Assembly: GCF_021155775.2 (NCBI RefSeq)
Contig: NC_060233.1
Location: 36,363,077 to 36,427,076 of the forward strand
Reading direction: 5' to 3'
Length of the DNA: 64,000 bases
DNA from: Neodiprion pinetum
Taxonomy: Eukaryota; Arthropoda; Insecta; Hymenoptera; Diprionidae
The notes beneath the pieces were generated by a model. That model was not told the origin of the DNA and did not search any database. It saw only the letters and a program-made list of their open reading frames with translations. Each line of letters begins with the position of its first letter. The stretch's first letter is position 1. Shown here in pieces: positions 26,501 to 39,598 of this stretch. The position numbers and the translations under genes are program-made.

Positions 26501-29500
26501 AATTTATTCATGGCGCATACCTACGTACGCCGGCCTGGGGTTGAGTCAATATTTAAATTATTACTATTGACCATTCTTTGATTAATGGCCGGCTTGCGCG
26601 AAGCGTCGATATACCTTTCTGCGGCCTACGCCACGTTCCTTTCAATCTTAAGATGTCCTAAAAGTAACGAGGCGAGAAAAGAAGCTCGTCGCGAATTTAC
26701 CCCGTCACGCTCGGCTTGTGTGCAATAAAATTTTTAACGGTGATAAAGATGTGGCTCGGCCGTACGCGCGTATTAGTGATTCCGCAGTCGCGGCTGAACA
26801 ATGCCGAGTGAATGATACGATGAACTTGGTACGTACATATATACGTATAATGCAGCTGCAGAAGAGTATTTATCGCCGACGGTTAAAGCTCTTGGAGACA
26901 AAAACGTATCGACGACGAATCCGGCTCCGAAACTGTCAGCCGTAACAAATTGTGACTCCGGTTGTTGGACGCCCGCCGTTGTTCCGTGATTAATTGTAAC
27001 GACGTTCGTATGCTAAAAGAGATTTTTCTGTTTTTCTTTTTCCTCGCTTTTTCATTCATTCCTCCTTACCTTTTTTTCCCCACCCCCTCCCGTCGGAATA
27101 TTTGCATGTCAAGGTGGATTGATGCCCGGGCATTCGGTATATCGAGAAGAAATGCATCTGAATACTCTATCGTGGTCACGAAAACGAGTCCAGAAGCGGA
27201 CTCGGCGCTACTTTAACTTTCAAATATCGTCTGCCGTGCCGGTCCGATTCCGATTAAACGTCACCTGAATATCGAGTCCGCGGCACGTCGGATGCAGGAA
27301 TCGATCCTGCGGCGTATAATAAACGTGCATTCATGAAAATCAAACGCGCCCGTGAACAGCGCGAATCCCCCTTTTCCTCCCATTCGTCCTTCTTCTGCTT
27401 ATATTTTTTTAACCTCGGTCTCTTATCCGATATCGAGAATAGATTGTAATGCATTCGAATTCCGTAGAAAGATATTCCGGAAGTAGATTGCGCCGCGCGT
27501 CTCGAAGCTGCTCTCAGATTTTTCCATCGACGCTCCGTAATGCGGGAGCCGTCGAACGTCGCTGCAGCCATCCTCGGTAGACAAGACAACGATACGGACA
27601 ATAGTAAGATATAATTTAATCGCTCCTTTTCTTCCTCCTTTTCCCCGCTTCTCGTTCCTTCTGTGAAATGTCAGAGATACATGGCGTGGCGGTCGCGTTT
27701 GCCCGCGTCAACGTAACTCGGAAAGAAGAATTGAACGAACGGTTATATGCGGGGAGTCTTCGAGGTCTGGAACGAAGGACGTGCCTGTCCGACTGCCCGA
27801 CCATGGCACGGTGAGACTGAAGAGGCTGGTATCCACCATGCGGCAAGAACCCGGAGGGATATTTCATCACGACGAACATCTGCATATTGCTATATCAACT
27901 CGAAGAAACGTCGAATGGTCCACGGGGGCATAAAGCATCCAAGGAAACATCGTAAACCATGTGATATCATCTTCCAACTTCGGCTTTGTCTCCGTATCCA
28001 GCATTCGCTTCCTCGGGCTAGCCGGGTACCTCATACATCGTATCCTATCGTTCCTCACGGCCCTCCCGAATACCTGTAACGAAAATGTTTTTCAGGAGCA
28101 GAAACTACGACTCCCCCGATGCGACTCAACCGATTATTAATTGGCCAGACACTCGCGAGGTATTTTCAAAATCGACCGCAAAAACAGCCTCTGTTCCTTT
28201 TCACTTCCCTGGATTCGTCTCGCGGATCGAAACGAGGGCGCGCAATCGGCTGTCTCCGCAAGTCAGGTCGCGCAGTGTTTCAGCCTAGCTTCCTGCAGTT
28301 AAGAACGAATGTATACGGTGCGCCAGAATTCGAGGGAACGAGCACCGTTTCACAACCATTACACCTACTGGAGCGGAACCGTGATGTTTGCAGAGGGACC
28401 TTGTGAAGTCTTCCGGCGTAACTCCATCCAGGCACTCTCTCGATGATGCGTGTACTGGCGGAACCTCGTAAAACACCGTGAGTAATTTTTGAATGAATGC
28501 TTCGTTTTCCGTGGGCTTAGACGAGAGGGATAGGATGTGTGTATACGGTATACGTACGTGTAGGAAGGTACCTACCGTTTTCGTTGTTAACCCCGCGTCT
28601 GCGGAGGCGCCACAATATTCTTACGAACGTTCCTCGGTCCCCTCGAACGAAAGCATCTTTGTCTGCCCCCCAGCAATAACGAGTTTCGTGGCGGCTTGAC
28701 ACGACTGGGTTTCGACTCGGGTTGTGCCGAAGATAGCCGGGCCCATAGTGGTTTTTGGGCGTGTGTACCGTCTACCCACCTACCTATTTTGAGAGAGAGA
28801 ATGGAAGGGAGAGCGAGAGAGAGAGCAGCGCGTTACACGGCCATACACCTGCCTACGCGCGAGGGGGCAGTTTCGGTAATAACGTATGAAAATAAATACA
28901 CAAACCGGCGGTGTAACTGCAGAGGTAACATTATACGGACGTAACGTCTAGCTGAAAAGTGACTTTTTGTCGCTGGGTTATTACGCCCCGGGTTATCCGG
29001 TGCCTAGGCAGCCTGCAGCGGGATGCGGTCCGGGTAGTAGGCGAGATACCCGGCTCGAGCTATCATCGAAGCGTAACTTTTTAATGCGAGGCAAGATTCT
29101 AGAACGTAATACACGCACGCGGCCAGCTATTAACAAATGCCTTGCGTCTAAGTGCGCCGCGCGGTGCCCCGCGGGCGAATCAATTTAGAATCAATCTTGT
29201 AACCGCGGTCGAAAACTCTCCGCAGCTCCGAACCATGACTCGGAGAATCCCCTGCCCGCGTATACGATCAAGGATCGAGGATGACCGCTCCGGGCACAAC
29301 AAATTAGTTTATTCCTATTCTATCCTTTCCCCCGACTAGCTCGGACTGCTGCCTGCGCTCCGGGCTCGTCATCCTGCAGAATGCTAGATCGTCTCGAGGT
29401 TCGCTCTTTTTTCCGAATCTTTGAAAATCCAGGTCGGATTAGAAACTGGAAAAACTCGGACCTTCCCAAATCCAATATTCATTTGAGTCCGATGCGGCTT

Positions 29501-29984
29501 AACAAATCTAACCGTGAACCCACCCCTTTCACATCTCGTTCGCTAAGGAAGGGTGTAAAATACCGCCGCAATGGGGTGGAGGATCGAACGGCGTGCAAGG
29601 GGCAGGACGAAAAGGATCGGGACGCAGCGCTTCATTGAATGAATAAAGGGCGATATCTTGGTCCCTTCGGAGTGTTTTACTATACTGGTCCCCGATCCCC
29701 GGAGAGTTTAATTATTCCCGGCATATTTACACCTATTTCTCTTTAGCGTTGACACGGGCTTGAATTTTTCCGGCGATTGAATTGCCGATAAGACGTTGTA
29801 CCGGTCGACACCGCGCGAACTTAAAATTACTTATATTTCTTTGAAGGATTCCGAACGACGTGAGCAGCCCGCTGGTCAAACGGAACATCGGAAACCAATT
29901 AAAGAAAACAAATAAGCTTAGGTCTGGACGGCCAAGCTGTTCGGTGCCTGCATCGGATGCTCCTTATATGCGCGGAGGATGAGA

Positions 29985-30001
29985 GGGGGGGGGGGGGGGG
30001 G
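29985..30001 (+). repeat. G17 homopolymer
   Basis: Seventeen consecutive G bases. Such a run can form G-quadruplex or slipped structures and may also mark an assembly-polished ambiguity. Confidence 0.9.
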
Positions 30002-32154
30002 TTGTTAAATTTGGTTCGTGGAACACCACGGTATCCTCTTCGGTCTAACGATATCCAGCTCTTCAATTAAAACTCGGAATTTAAACGCTCTTCTCGGTTC
30101 TGGTATTGATTTTCGATGTATCGGATTCAACGCCGACTTCTTTCATCCCAGGATCCAAATCCCGACGGCTGAAAAGATCTTTTCCTTCGGCGATGTCGAT
30201 GCCTTGCCCGATCTCTGGTGGCCTGGAAGTAAGAATACGAGAATGCACTTGACTGCACCGATATCTTACACCGTCCGGTAGACGTAACACGAACTTGAGA
30301 TGACATTTATATGTCCGTTAAAGATTTCCGTCACACCGCGAAACTGAATGAATAGCGTGAAGAATCGAACGAGAAGCATTGCGGAGAGCCTGAATCATCA
30401 TCTCCTTGACAATGAAATTCCTGGGTAACATTATCTTGTGGGAAATACGGCGGGTACGTGCATGCAATACGGCAGGAGGATCGCGGAGATGTCGAACGTC
30501 CTTTCGAGGCTGTCGGCTATTGTGTGTTGTCCAGACGTTCGCGCGAGACAAAGTGGTGGGAACGGGAATCGTGCTGGAATCCACTGCAACGTCCATTGTT
30601 TCAATCGGCTGCATATTACAATACGTATGGGTACGAAGACGGTGATGAGGTGACGAAATATGCCCGAACAATCAACAACCTATACAGTGCTGCACGTCCA
30701 CCATCGCGAGATTGCCTAAGAGCTTAAGCGGCGTTCATACCGCGTCTCAATATTAAGAATACGTACGAGGAAGGTTGCCGATCAACTGTTAATTCCAAGG
30801 TTCGTTCGATCCAATCTTGTCTTAAAAATAAAACAAATTGAAAACTTTCAGGCGTAACGTTATATTCAAGCAATCCGAGTGACGATTGGAGGATTAGACA
30901 GGTTGCGGAATGAAGCGTAAAAGATTTTAACACCCGCGGTGCATCGAATATAGAGCTTGTGCTGTTATTTCTTGACACAATGCTTCGAATTATTTTCATT
31001 TGCATTCCGCTCAGCACGTAAGCGACACTCCCTGAAACGTGAATTCGATTTCTTTTCCGCCTGAGATATTCCGATCGCTGACTCATTTGATAAGTAACTA
31101 CTTGTAAGCTCTGAATCGAGTTGACGTAACGGGCCGTAAGATTGACAGAATATCTTATCGTGAGAGTAACTCAAGGTTTGTTACCTGCGCAACAAGCCGT
31201 TCGATTGGTGTTATATAATCACGCGTTGGCCAGTATTTGTTCATTACGCGGATTAAACCGGTGCGGAAGATCCGAAGGACAAGGGAAGGAAACGGGTCGC
31301 TTCGACAAGATTCCGCGGAATATAACCAGGAACGAGGAAATAAAAAGAAGTCGCACCACTTTGGCTCTTCAGTTCTCGCCTTGGCTGGAATAGGATGCGT
31401 CGGAGGCGCGTGGTGCGGGCGGCGTTCGTCTTCCGAAAGGATTCTAATTCGAAAGTCACACGTGGCGAGCGGCATGGCACACGTGAACATCCGACCTCGG
31501 AGTCGCCCTCCGCCTACATCTTTACCCTAATATTCTCCAAGTTTCTGGGAATCCTACCAGACCCCAAGAACCTCCCACCCAGTATGCGCAGGCCTAACGT
31601 TTTCCCGCCGCGGGTTTCCCTCGGGACTTAATTAGCCCTAATTTACAGCGGAACGTTGCCCCCCGGCCCCGGAGACCAGGGCCTCTTCGGCGTGCGTTAA
31701 CGCGAGTGTCTATCCACGTGGTGAGCTGCGAGGAGGCGAGTGAAGATGTCTAATAATCCCGAACCGGAGCGACGAATAAAAGTCTACGTAGGTGCTTGAA
31801 GCGGAGACGGAGAAAACAAGACCGAACGATCGCTACGCGCCGAGACGAGAGACATTCTATCACTTTTCACTCCCTGAAGAACAATCCCCGGCTCGGGCAG
31901 GCAAAAGACGAAGGCCGAGTGGCGGACCCGGAGAGAGCACTCAAATGCGAGGACAACAATGGACCCTCAACGTCCTCTCGTGATTCAATATGCATCTGAT
32001 GGACGTGAAGAGAGATACCCCAAGCCCTTCTACTACGGTAACCTCCGCCGAACTACCGCGAAGACGTGGAAGGTCGGTTTTACGTCTTCTCTCAATAAGC
32101 GATCACCTGCCTCGATGTGCTGGCGTATCGTGAGACATTGAGAAATCACTCCCT

Positions 32155-32215
32155 GCTTTCTCCTTCTCTCTCCCTCTCTTTCTCCCTCTCTATATTTCTT
32201 CCTTTTATTCCATCG
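32155..32215. repeat. CT-rich low-complexity tract
   Basis: About 60 bases of CT/CCCT/TTCT repeats with no strict period. No gene is associated with it. Confidence 0.6.
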
Positions 32216-32343
32216 TGGAAAAGGTCACAGGCTAACCACGTCCGGGCATCACTTCATCGGGAGAAACTCGCGTCTACGGTTTTAGGATGACCATATTTGA
32301 ACCTCGATATTTAGTCGCCTGACGATATGTCTCAGGTCCACTG

Positions 32344-32613
32344 CTAACCCTTTAACGGCCAAGCCTCTTTCCCGTTGAAAAAAATCATTTCTCTGAACCG
32401 CGTCAAATTTTTCTCAATCAGAAGGTTTGAAAAATTACACCTTTCAAAAATGGTGTTTTCGAAGCGAAGTTATTCAGTGAAAACTTTCTTTAGAATGCGT
32501 TACTATTTTTCAAATTATTTCAGAACTTTCAGATCGAAATTAAGGGAGATATTTTAAGAAACAACTGTTTCGCACGTGTAGATGATATGCTACAATAGCC
32601 GTTGAAGGGTTAA
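32344..32613. mobile_element. piggyBac-like MITE with terminal inverted repeats and TTAA-type target site
   Basis: The left end reads CTAA then CCCTTTAACGGC (32348-32359). The right end reads GCCGTTGAAGGG then TTAA (32598-32613). The two 12-bp terminal repeats match at 11 of 12 positions. The flanking tetranucleotides CTAA/TTAA look like a TTAA target duplication with one mutation. TTAA targets and CCC-starting ends are characteristic of the piggyBac superfamily. The 238-bp interior is AT-rich, differs from the surrounding CpG-rich DNA, and has no transposase coding capacity, so the element is non-autonomous. Family placement is inferred from the ends only. Confidence 0.6.
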
Positions 32614-34279
32614 TGTCTAAAACTTTATTTCACGCTCACGGGTTTGAATTGATCTCGGTGACCTGCTTTTCAATAATGCATGCTTCAAGTCTCGTCGAAA
32701 CAACCTCATCTCTCAAACTGAAGACACGTATTTTCGAAACGAAATGTCGTAAGCGTTACGTCGAAATTCATTTTGATGGCCTATTTCCTGCAGAATGAGG
32801 CGATAAGCCAAAAATTGGTGACAACAAAACGACGAATGGCAGTAAGCCAGCACTGCGGTTTATTTCTAATTCTATAAAAGTAGTCGGCTCATAGAGTAAA
32901 GATGCAACATCGCACACGAGACAGCGAACGCGGTTATAATTCGCAAGCTAGTTGTGCTGTCTAGTAATGTCAACGACTCCGGACACGCATTCGCCGAGGA
33001 TACAGGATGCCATGTCGCACCTTGGAGCGCGTGATCCGCTCATTAGAACCGAGGCTTGTCGCAGTTGCCCACGTGTGTTAAGAGTTAATACAGAAGCCGC
33101 GAGTAAGCGGAGAGCCGTGATCCGCCCACGCGGATAAAACGCTTATACACGGCTATGCGTGTGCGTGTGTATATTTAATTCAAATCCATCGTAGCGGGTC
33201 CGAGGATCCGCTCGAAGGTACGGACACGGACCTGCGCCAGCTTCCCTCCCACAACCCGGCTACCAATAAATTCCTGCCGGCTAGAACTACCAGCCCGCGC
33301 CTTTTTCACGGGATCTTAATCCTTATCTACGGTAGCGCGGGGCCCACGGATGCGAGCTTTCGGTTTATAGGACCCAATAAAAGTCCCCGTACCAGTTGCC
33401 AGAAACTAATTCCAATCTCACCATTGTACACCGCGGACGGCGGCGCTAAGTACGAAGGGACAACGCGAACGCGGTGGACCTTTGACGGGGGTACGTGAGT
33501 TGGCGCAAGGGGGACGGGGGAGGGAAGGAATTATAAATGCACGGTTCGTTGATAGAAAGGTTGATATAACCACAACGCAGCCATTGTCGCTCGGCGTCTC
33601 GGTCGCCTGTCCGTCCAGACGTCTCGCTCTCGCGGAGGAGGCAACTGAGATACGAACCCAAAGAACCGTGCTCGATGCATACAGATAAAAGAGCCAGCCG
33701 TCAATTGACGCGGAGTGTCCTTTTGTCCGAGAAACGCTGCCGAGCAGACTGGTGCCATCCTCGAAGTCAATGTCAACCGCGCCCGTCCCGGGCGTGTCAG
33801 AATGTCAATTATCAGTTTGTGTACCTTGTTCGAGAATGTCCTACCTGTGTAGGATACGTCCGTCTACCTATGTATGTATATGCCACTGCACGTAATGCGG
33901 TAGCGGCCAAAAATGGAGTCGACGAACGCCGTGAGAGCAATTGTGTAATTTTAACTCGTTTTTTCAACTTACCCAAAGGTTTCTGCACCTCGTTTCTTCG
34001 ACGAGGCGGACACGTTATGCGGCATTTCGCTCACGCTGCTGCGAGATCTACACTTGATAAAAGAATACTCTTCAAGTTGAGATGCGTTGGGCCAGAAGAT
34101 TTAGTGAGTGCAGCCTCAAGAGGGCGATATTCGTGTATACCAAATCCGTAGTTCAGGAAACGCTCTCAAAATATTTGACAAAAAACCCGCTCAGCTGCAA
34201 GGGTAAATTATAGGTAGGTACTATTGCTGTTTATCCACCCGGTCTGCAGTTAATTATTATTAATAGTAAGCAAATGAAG

Positions 34280-34297
34280 AGCAGCAGCAGCAGCAGC
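34280..34297 (+). repeat. (AGC)6 trinucleotide repeat
   Basis: Six perfect AGC units. The flanking DNA shows no coding frame that would make this a glutamine, serine or alanine tract of a real protein. Confidence 0.85.
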
Positions 34298-34719
34298 CAC
34301 TTGAGTGGGAGCATAATTAGGCGTGTGGTACAGTTCGATAGGTTAAAACAAGCCGGTACAGTCGCCGAAAGAGCATAAATCCCCATTTACAATGCAGTCA
34401 GAAGCCCCGGGGGCACACGTGTCCGCGGGTGACTGAAGTTCGCCGCAAGCCTCGTCCCTGCCGATGAATGGAACTCTTTGACTGACGAACGGAGGCCGCG
34501 TTATGCTCCGTCTGCCAGGCTGAAGTCTGTTTCCTGTTTTTGGCTGTGCCTGTTTTTTTTTATCGAGCTGGCACAGAAAGCCAATACGAAGTGTTATTAA
34601 CGAGGTTCGGTCGTGCCACCAGCAGCGGCCAGAATGCATCGCCGGTCGAGAGTTTATATAACTATATGTATTTTTTCTCCTAGTCCCAGCTCACATCCCT
34701 CGACTCGACGTTTTTCTTC

Positions 34720-34800
34720 TCCTATTTTTTTTTTCTTTTTTTTTTTTGTACTCTTCTTCTTCTTCTTCGTGCCTTTTATTTTCTTCCTCCTCTCCTTTTC
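34720..34800. repeat. Poly(T) and TCT-rich tract
   Basis: Runs of T interrupted by C are followed by (TTC)n around 34752-34768. Pyrimidine-rich low-complexity DNA. Confidence 0.7.
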
Positions 34801-37800
34801 TTTACCAGTCGCAACAGTTGATATCCTCGATGACGCGATTCTCACATCCACTGAACTGTACTCGGACATCTTTTATTCATCTCACGAGAGTCTCTCATTG
34901 ACTTTGGTTTCTCGCTTCCCACTCTGGCTTCTGTTCTACGCCCGCGCTCGCCCACGTTAAACTTCCGGTACTTGGAATCCTCAAAAGTTGCAAGATCCGT
35001 TTATTTATCGCAACTTCCTGTCTGCGATCTGCTTCCACTTTTTCCACCTGCGTGACATCCTCGCGACCAACTCGAAATCTCGCAGCTCGTCGGTGTCGAA
35101 GTTACGTCAATCAGCATGATGTCCTATGTGGAAGCTCAACTACAGGCACCGAACAAACTGCTCCTGGTTTCAACAAGGATGGAGTAATTGGACGGTCACA
35201 TTCTCCGCTCATGGTAGTATCCCATAAACAAGAAAAATAGACAAGATCAGAACACTTTTGGCCCTAAATCCGAAGATATTATTTTCACAAGACAGGGAAC
35301 AACTAGTAATTTTTCGTGCCGTGAACAAAGTGAAGGGGCGATGTCAAAGAGCCAGTCCGTATTGTTCGACTGTCGAGACGTGCAGCGGTAATTACAATCT
35401 TCGAAAAAAACGAAACGCCAACAGGCGATTAAAGAATGGCAAGCAGACTCGGAGCCGCAGTCGCTGGCGTTGACGTACACGCGGCATTTAGTGAAAGAAG
35501 CATCTAATCGAAGGGGTGGTCCAATTCTCAAGCGACACGGGGTCGGCACGGTGCGAGGAGAAGCGGCATCATCTGGGATTAACGAGGCGTTGACGAACAA
35601 AAGTTAATGGGGGAAGAGTGACAAGGGAAAGCCTCGACAAGTACGAAGACGCGGCATACGGAGAACTCGATCGCGGAGTTTACACGAATGCGTTCCGGTT
35701 TCTCTTGCAGAGTATAACAAGGAATGCCGTCGAAGACGTCTCCACGGCGCAGAGGGCGAGATCACCGCCAGGTGCTGCCGCGGCGCTCGCGTCTCGACGG
35801 CCGAACGATTTTGGCAAAATCGGTTTCTTTTGCCTCGAGAGCGGCGATCGGATTGATGCGACTGGCCGCCGACTACCGAGGACAAAAACATGGCGGCACG
35901 CCGGCAATTAGCACCGGACACGACCCGCGCATTCCATCAGTCTCCGGTGGCCTCAGCGAAGGTCCAGGTCTGGTCAGGAAACCGCGACTTTAATGGCGGC
36001 CCGACGACCGGTAGGTGCAACAGATCGACGAATCGCGTTTCTCAATTGACAAACCGAACGCGGGGCTTAAGCGCTTCGACCAAAGCTCCTTCGCTCCGTC
36101 GCCGATTTCGTTCCAGTTGACCGCGGAAGCGGAACAGCTGTTGGCAGTTTTTTTTAACATTTACCTTCGTTATTATCCCACGGCTGGAGAACCCAGTTCG
36201 CTATTCTCTCGCCGCCCTCGAAGGACTATCGCGTGGGTGAAGCAAAGTACCGAATTTTTCGCGTCCACAAAGAAAGGCTGAAGAATCCTTATTATACTCC
36301 GTACGTGAAATCCAAAGCGCAAGAAGCCTTTGTGCACCACGGAAATTTTACCCCATTCCGTTCGTCCGCCAGTTATATAGTCAGGGGGTGATTCTCGAAA
36401 GCCCTTATACCGTGTTATACCGATTTTTTCGTCAAACCTCGGAAATCGGAATGAAAAACCCGAACGCACCCATTGTACGGAATGCCTCTCACCGTTGTGC
36501 AACCTAGTCTTCCAATCCCACCGTCCCTCCCGAAAAAAAAACATCCCCCTATCCCCCGCAGGTGCTACCTAGCCAACATATCAACAGGTAGATTTCACTC
36601 CGAGGTCTAAATTCTCTCAGGTATAGATATATAGATATATTCAACAGATGCTTAGCTTTAATACTTCAGTGAAAGGCTAAAATAATTTCAGAAACGTAGC
36701 TCCACCATTATATTCACATTCGCGTTTACGTAATAATTAAGTTGGTCAGAATTGATTTCTGAAAGAAAAACGTGTACATGTCACGAAAGAACATTTCTAT
36801 ATAAAATCGATTAACCGCGCATTCTGCACTTTCATAACTCTACAATTGCACGTTCATTCTATCCTGTATCCGCTTTAAATTGAAGGTAAAATTTCACACC
36901 GTCCCCGATTACTTTCACGCGGAGAGAGAGAATTATACGCGAATGCCCGTATCCTGTGTGTTTTGGCTGTCTTGTATACCATTATTATATCCTCTTCCAG
37001 TTTCGTCAATATAATACAACGTGAGCAAACAGCACGCGGGTAATGATAAAACGATTACCTAACACTATCGTTTTAATCCCACCGGGCACCTACCAACATA
37101 TCGGCTTGACTTTGTCCACGTGGAATATGGAGAATGATCCAGGAAACTTGGGCGTCTGGTTCCCACGTAATCAAGTGGGTAAGCTGGACCGTGAAACAAT
37201 CGTAGAGACGAGTATTGGCTGGTTTGTTTGTGGCATATTGTTTTTGCGTCGGTGGAATGCCTAGGTGGCCGTGGAATCAATGCGCCACAGTGATGGGATT
37301 ACGAATCGTTTGAAGGGCGGATACGCGTGGCCGGCGACGATCTCAAACGGCGGCATCCACTTAGACAACGCAGCCGTGCATAATTCGGGTAATCGAATAT
37401 ACAGGGTTAGTTGGAATGAATCGGGTTAGACACACTCGATATTATAAAATTAACCATCCTTCGAACGCCTGCGAGCGATATCCATTCGCGGCTTTGCCAG
37501 AAGCCGCGCTGCAGGGTTGTTTGGTGTATATATATAATATATAATTCATAAATTCATCCCCACGGATATGTGGTATAATTAATTGAACGGAGCACGCCTT
37601 TTTAACCTAGGATGAAAAAGCAAGATAATAAACAAACAAAACTAAACAAAATTTAGCTGATGTGCACGGTGGATCGTTAACTTCGTTACAGCTCGTCAGG
37701 AACGCGCGTCCTGCCATCCGAATTACTCGGTTTTTGGACACCGAAGCGCTAAACTCCGAGCTCTGAAGCACAATTTGAACAATTGTTCCGCGGAAGGAAG

Positions 37801-38223
37801 TTAACCGTGAATCAATATTTGGACCGAACGAGATCGAAGGGCTGATAAATATTTTCAAACACGTATGCCGGGTGAACAAACGAATGAGTGAAAGTCCCTT
37901 TGAAAGGATTCCCCTATCGCGAACGGAGGAAACTCGTTCGGCGCACAACAAAAGCCTTTTTCTGCCTCGTGTCATTGCGGGCACAAGGCCGACAATAATA
38001 AGGCCCCGCGTCGGTCGACGCCTGCGTCCACGTAGTGGTATATTGAATTTCCAAAAATCTGAAATTCCCTTGGCAGAGATTAAAATCGACAGCCAAGATT
38101 CCACAAGGGTTTTATAAGGTTCGTTGCTTTTCTGGGTTATACACCCTGATTCGAAAGGGGCGAAACGCGCCGGACTCCCTCTGTCCCACCTATACAAAAT
38201 CCTGCCGACGCACATGGCTGTTG

Positions 38224-38246
38224 TTTTTTTTTTTTTTTTTTTTTTT
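38224..38246 (-). repeat. T23 run (A23 on the minus strand)
   Basis: Twenty-three uninterrupted T bases. A long A run on the minus strand could be the tail of an old retroposed sequence, but no recognisable retroelement or target duplication is seen beside it. Confidence 0.85.
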
Positions 38247-38789
38247 CCTTTCCATTTTTTCCTCTAATTCTTAACCCAGTGGGATCAGAGAATTCAATCG
38301 TGTACCGACTGCACGAGATTCTCACGCTGGCCCATTTCGAGAACGAGAAATTCCGTCCACATTGAAGATTGTGTAGAAAAAGCTGAAAAAAAAGTTGCGA
38401 AGTGATTGCGAAATCAAGAAGCGCGGTATGACCTCGAGCTCTGGAGCACGGAGAGTTGTTACAGCTATTGAAGAATTATTCTATTCTAGCAATAAAATCA
38501 TTAATTCACAGAAATTCCATTTTAGAATGATATTGCAAGGTTCGTGCGCGGTATGTAGTAGACTTGAGGTATCGCTTTATAAAATCATACATAGTATCAA
38601 AGTGACAAACCAAAGTTTGGATGTTCGGATGTTCAGAAAGTGACGTCACCCAAATTTTTTTTTTTCTTGACGTCTTCGATCTATATAGACGAAAATCAGC
38701 TAGCCGAATTCCTCAGTCTGGAATCAACCGCGCAGTAGAGCGGACGTATGAGAATCGCGCTCCGCAGATTTCGAGTACCGGGTTCTCTA

Positions 38790-39598
38790 TCCCCGTGGTT
38801 CCTGCACTCCGGGTCCACTACCTGGTGAAACTCGACTTCCAGGACAAGCGCTCCGTAGTTTCTGCGCTCCAGGTCCGCTACCTGGTGAAACTCGACTTCC
38901 AGGACAAGCGCTCCGTAGTTTCTGCGCTCCAGGTCCGCTACCTGGTGAAACTCGACTTCCAGGACAAGCGCTCCGTAGTTTCTGCGCTCCAGGTCCGCTA
39001 CCTGGTGAAACTCGACTTCCAGGACAAGCGCTCCGTAGTTTCTGCGCTCCAGGTCCGCTACCTGGTGAAACTCGACTTCCAGGACAAGCGCTCCGTAGTT
39101 TCTGCGCTCCAGGTCCGCTACCTGGTGAAACTCGACTTCCAGGACAAGCGCTCCGTAGTTTCTGCGCTCCAGGTCCGCTACCTGGTGAAACTCGACTTCC
39201 AGGACAAGCGCTCCGTAGTTTCTGCGCTCCAGGTCCGCTACCTGGTGAAACTCGACTTCCAGGACAAGCGCTCCGTAGTTTCTGCGCTCCAGGTCCGCTA
39301 CCTGGTGAAACTCGACTTCCAGGACAAGCGCTCCGTAGTTTCTGCGCTCCAGGTCCGCTACCTGGTGAAACTCGAGTTCCAGGACAAGCGCTCTGTAGAT
39401 CTGGCTATCCAGGTCCTTGACCTGGTGACTTTCGACCTTCAGGACTAATTTTCTGTAGATTTGCTGTCGAGGTCCTCCACCTGGTGGATATCAACCTCTT
39501 GGACAAGCGCTCCGTGATTTTGGCTGTCCAGGTGCTTGACCTGGTGACTTTTGACCTTGAGGACTAATTTTACGTAGTTCTGGCTGTCCAGGTCCTGC
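38790..39598 (+). repeat. 60-bp minisatellite, nine perfect copies plus degenerate edge units
   Basis: From 38821 to 39360 the same 60-bp unit (starting CCTGGTGAAACTCGACTTCC) repeats nine times with no mismatch. A diverged partial unit precedes it, and four diverged units follow to about 39598. Each unit is a dimer of two diverged 30-bp halves, both carrying TCCAGG at the same offset. Each unit junction holds CCAGGT-CCGCT-ACCTGG, a 6-bp-stem hairpin (for example 38869-38885). The unit is 20 codons long, so a plus frame stays open for 275 codons (38621-39448, peptide unit including LVKLDFQDKRSV). Four of the six frames of the unit are stop-free, however, so openness is not evidence of coding. 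Perfect central copies with diverged edges point to recent homogenisation. Confidence 0.95.

Larger units (their letters stand above)
23511..32343. other. Non-coding, CpG-rich DNA, no supported gene
   Basis: Many open frames on both strands, the longest being 24578-25222 minus (214 codons), have Arg/Ser-rich compositions that change frame to frame and match no family I know. A TTCGTTCC-type tandem lies at about 24258-24288 and a G17 run at 29985-30001. A perfect inverted repeat (GCAGGA/TCCTGC) lies near 27293-27309. The region is best read as intron or intergenic DNA. Confidence 0.45.
32614..38223. other. Non-coding DNA, no supported gene
   Basis: No splice-bounded coding exon recognised. 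A short AGC repeat lies at 34280-34297 and a T-rich/TCT tract at about 34720-34800. A 202-codon minus frame at 37607-38215 has no family resemblance and mixed composition, and is judged to be chance. Confidence 0.45.

Noticed and set aside
27285..27312. tRNA T-arm-like GCAGG-ATCGATT-CCTGC (minus strand)
   Set aside because: The 7-base acceptor stem, D-arm and anticodon arm cannot be completed at the right distances, so it is only a palindrome.
37607..38215. 202-codon minus-strand open frame
   Set aside because: No domain or conserved motif. It is adjacent to a homopolymer tract and overlapped by other open frames.
38621..39448. 275-codon frame through the minisatellite as a repeat-protein gene
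   Set aside because: The 60-bp period keeps any stop-free frame open, and four of six frames of the unit are stop-free. Flanking sequence shows no gene structure.
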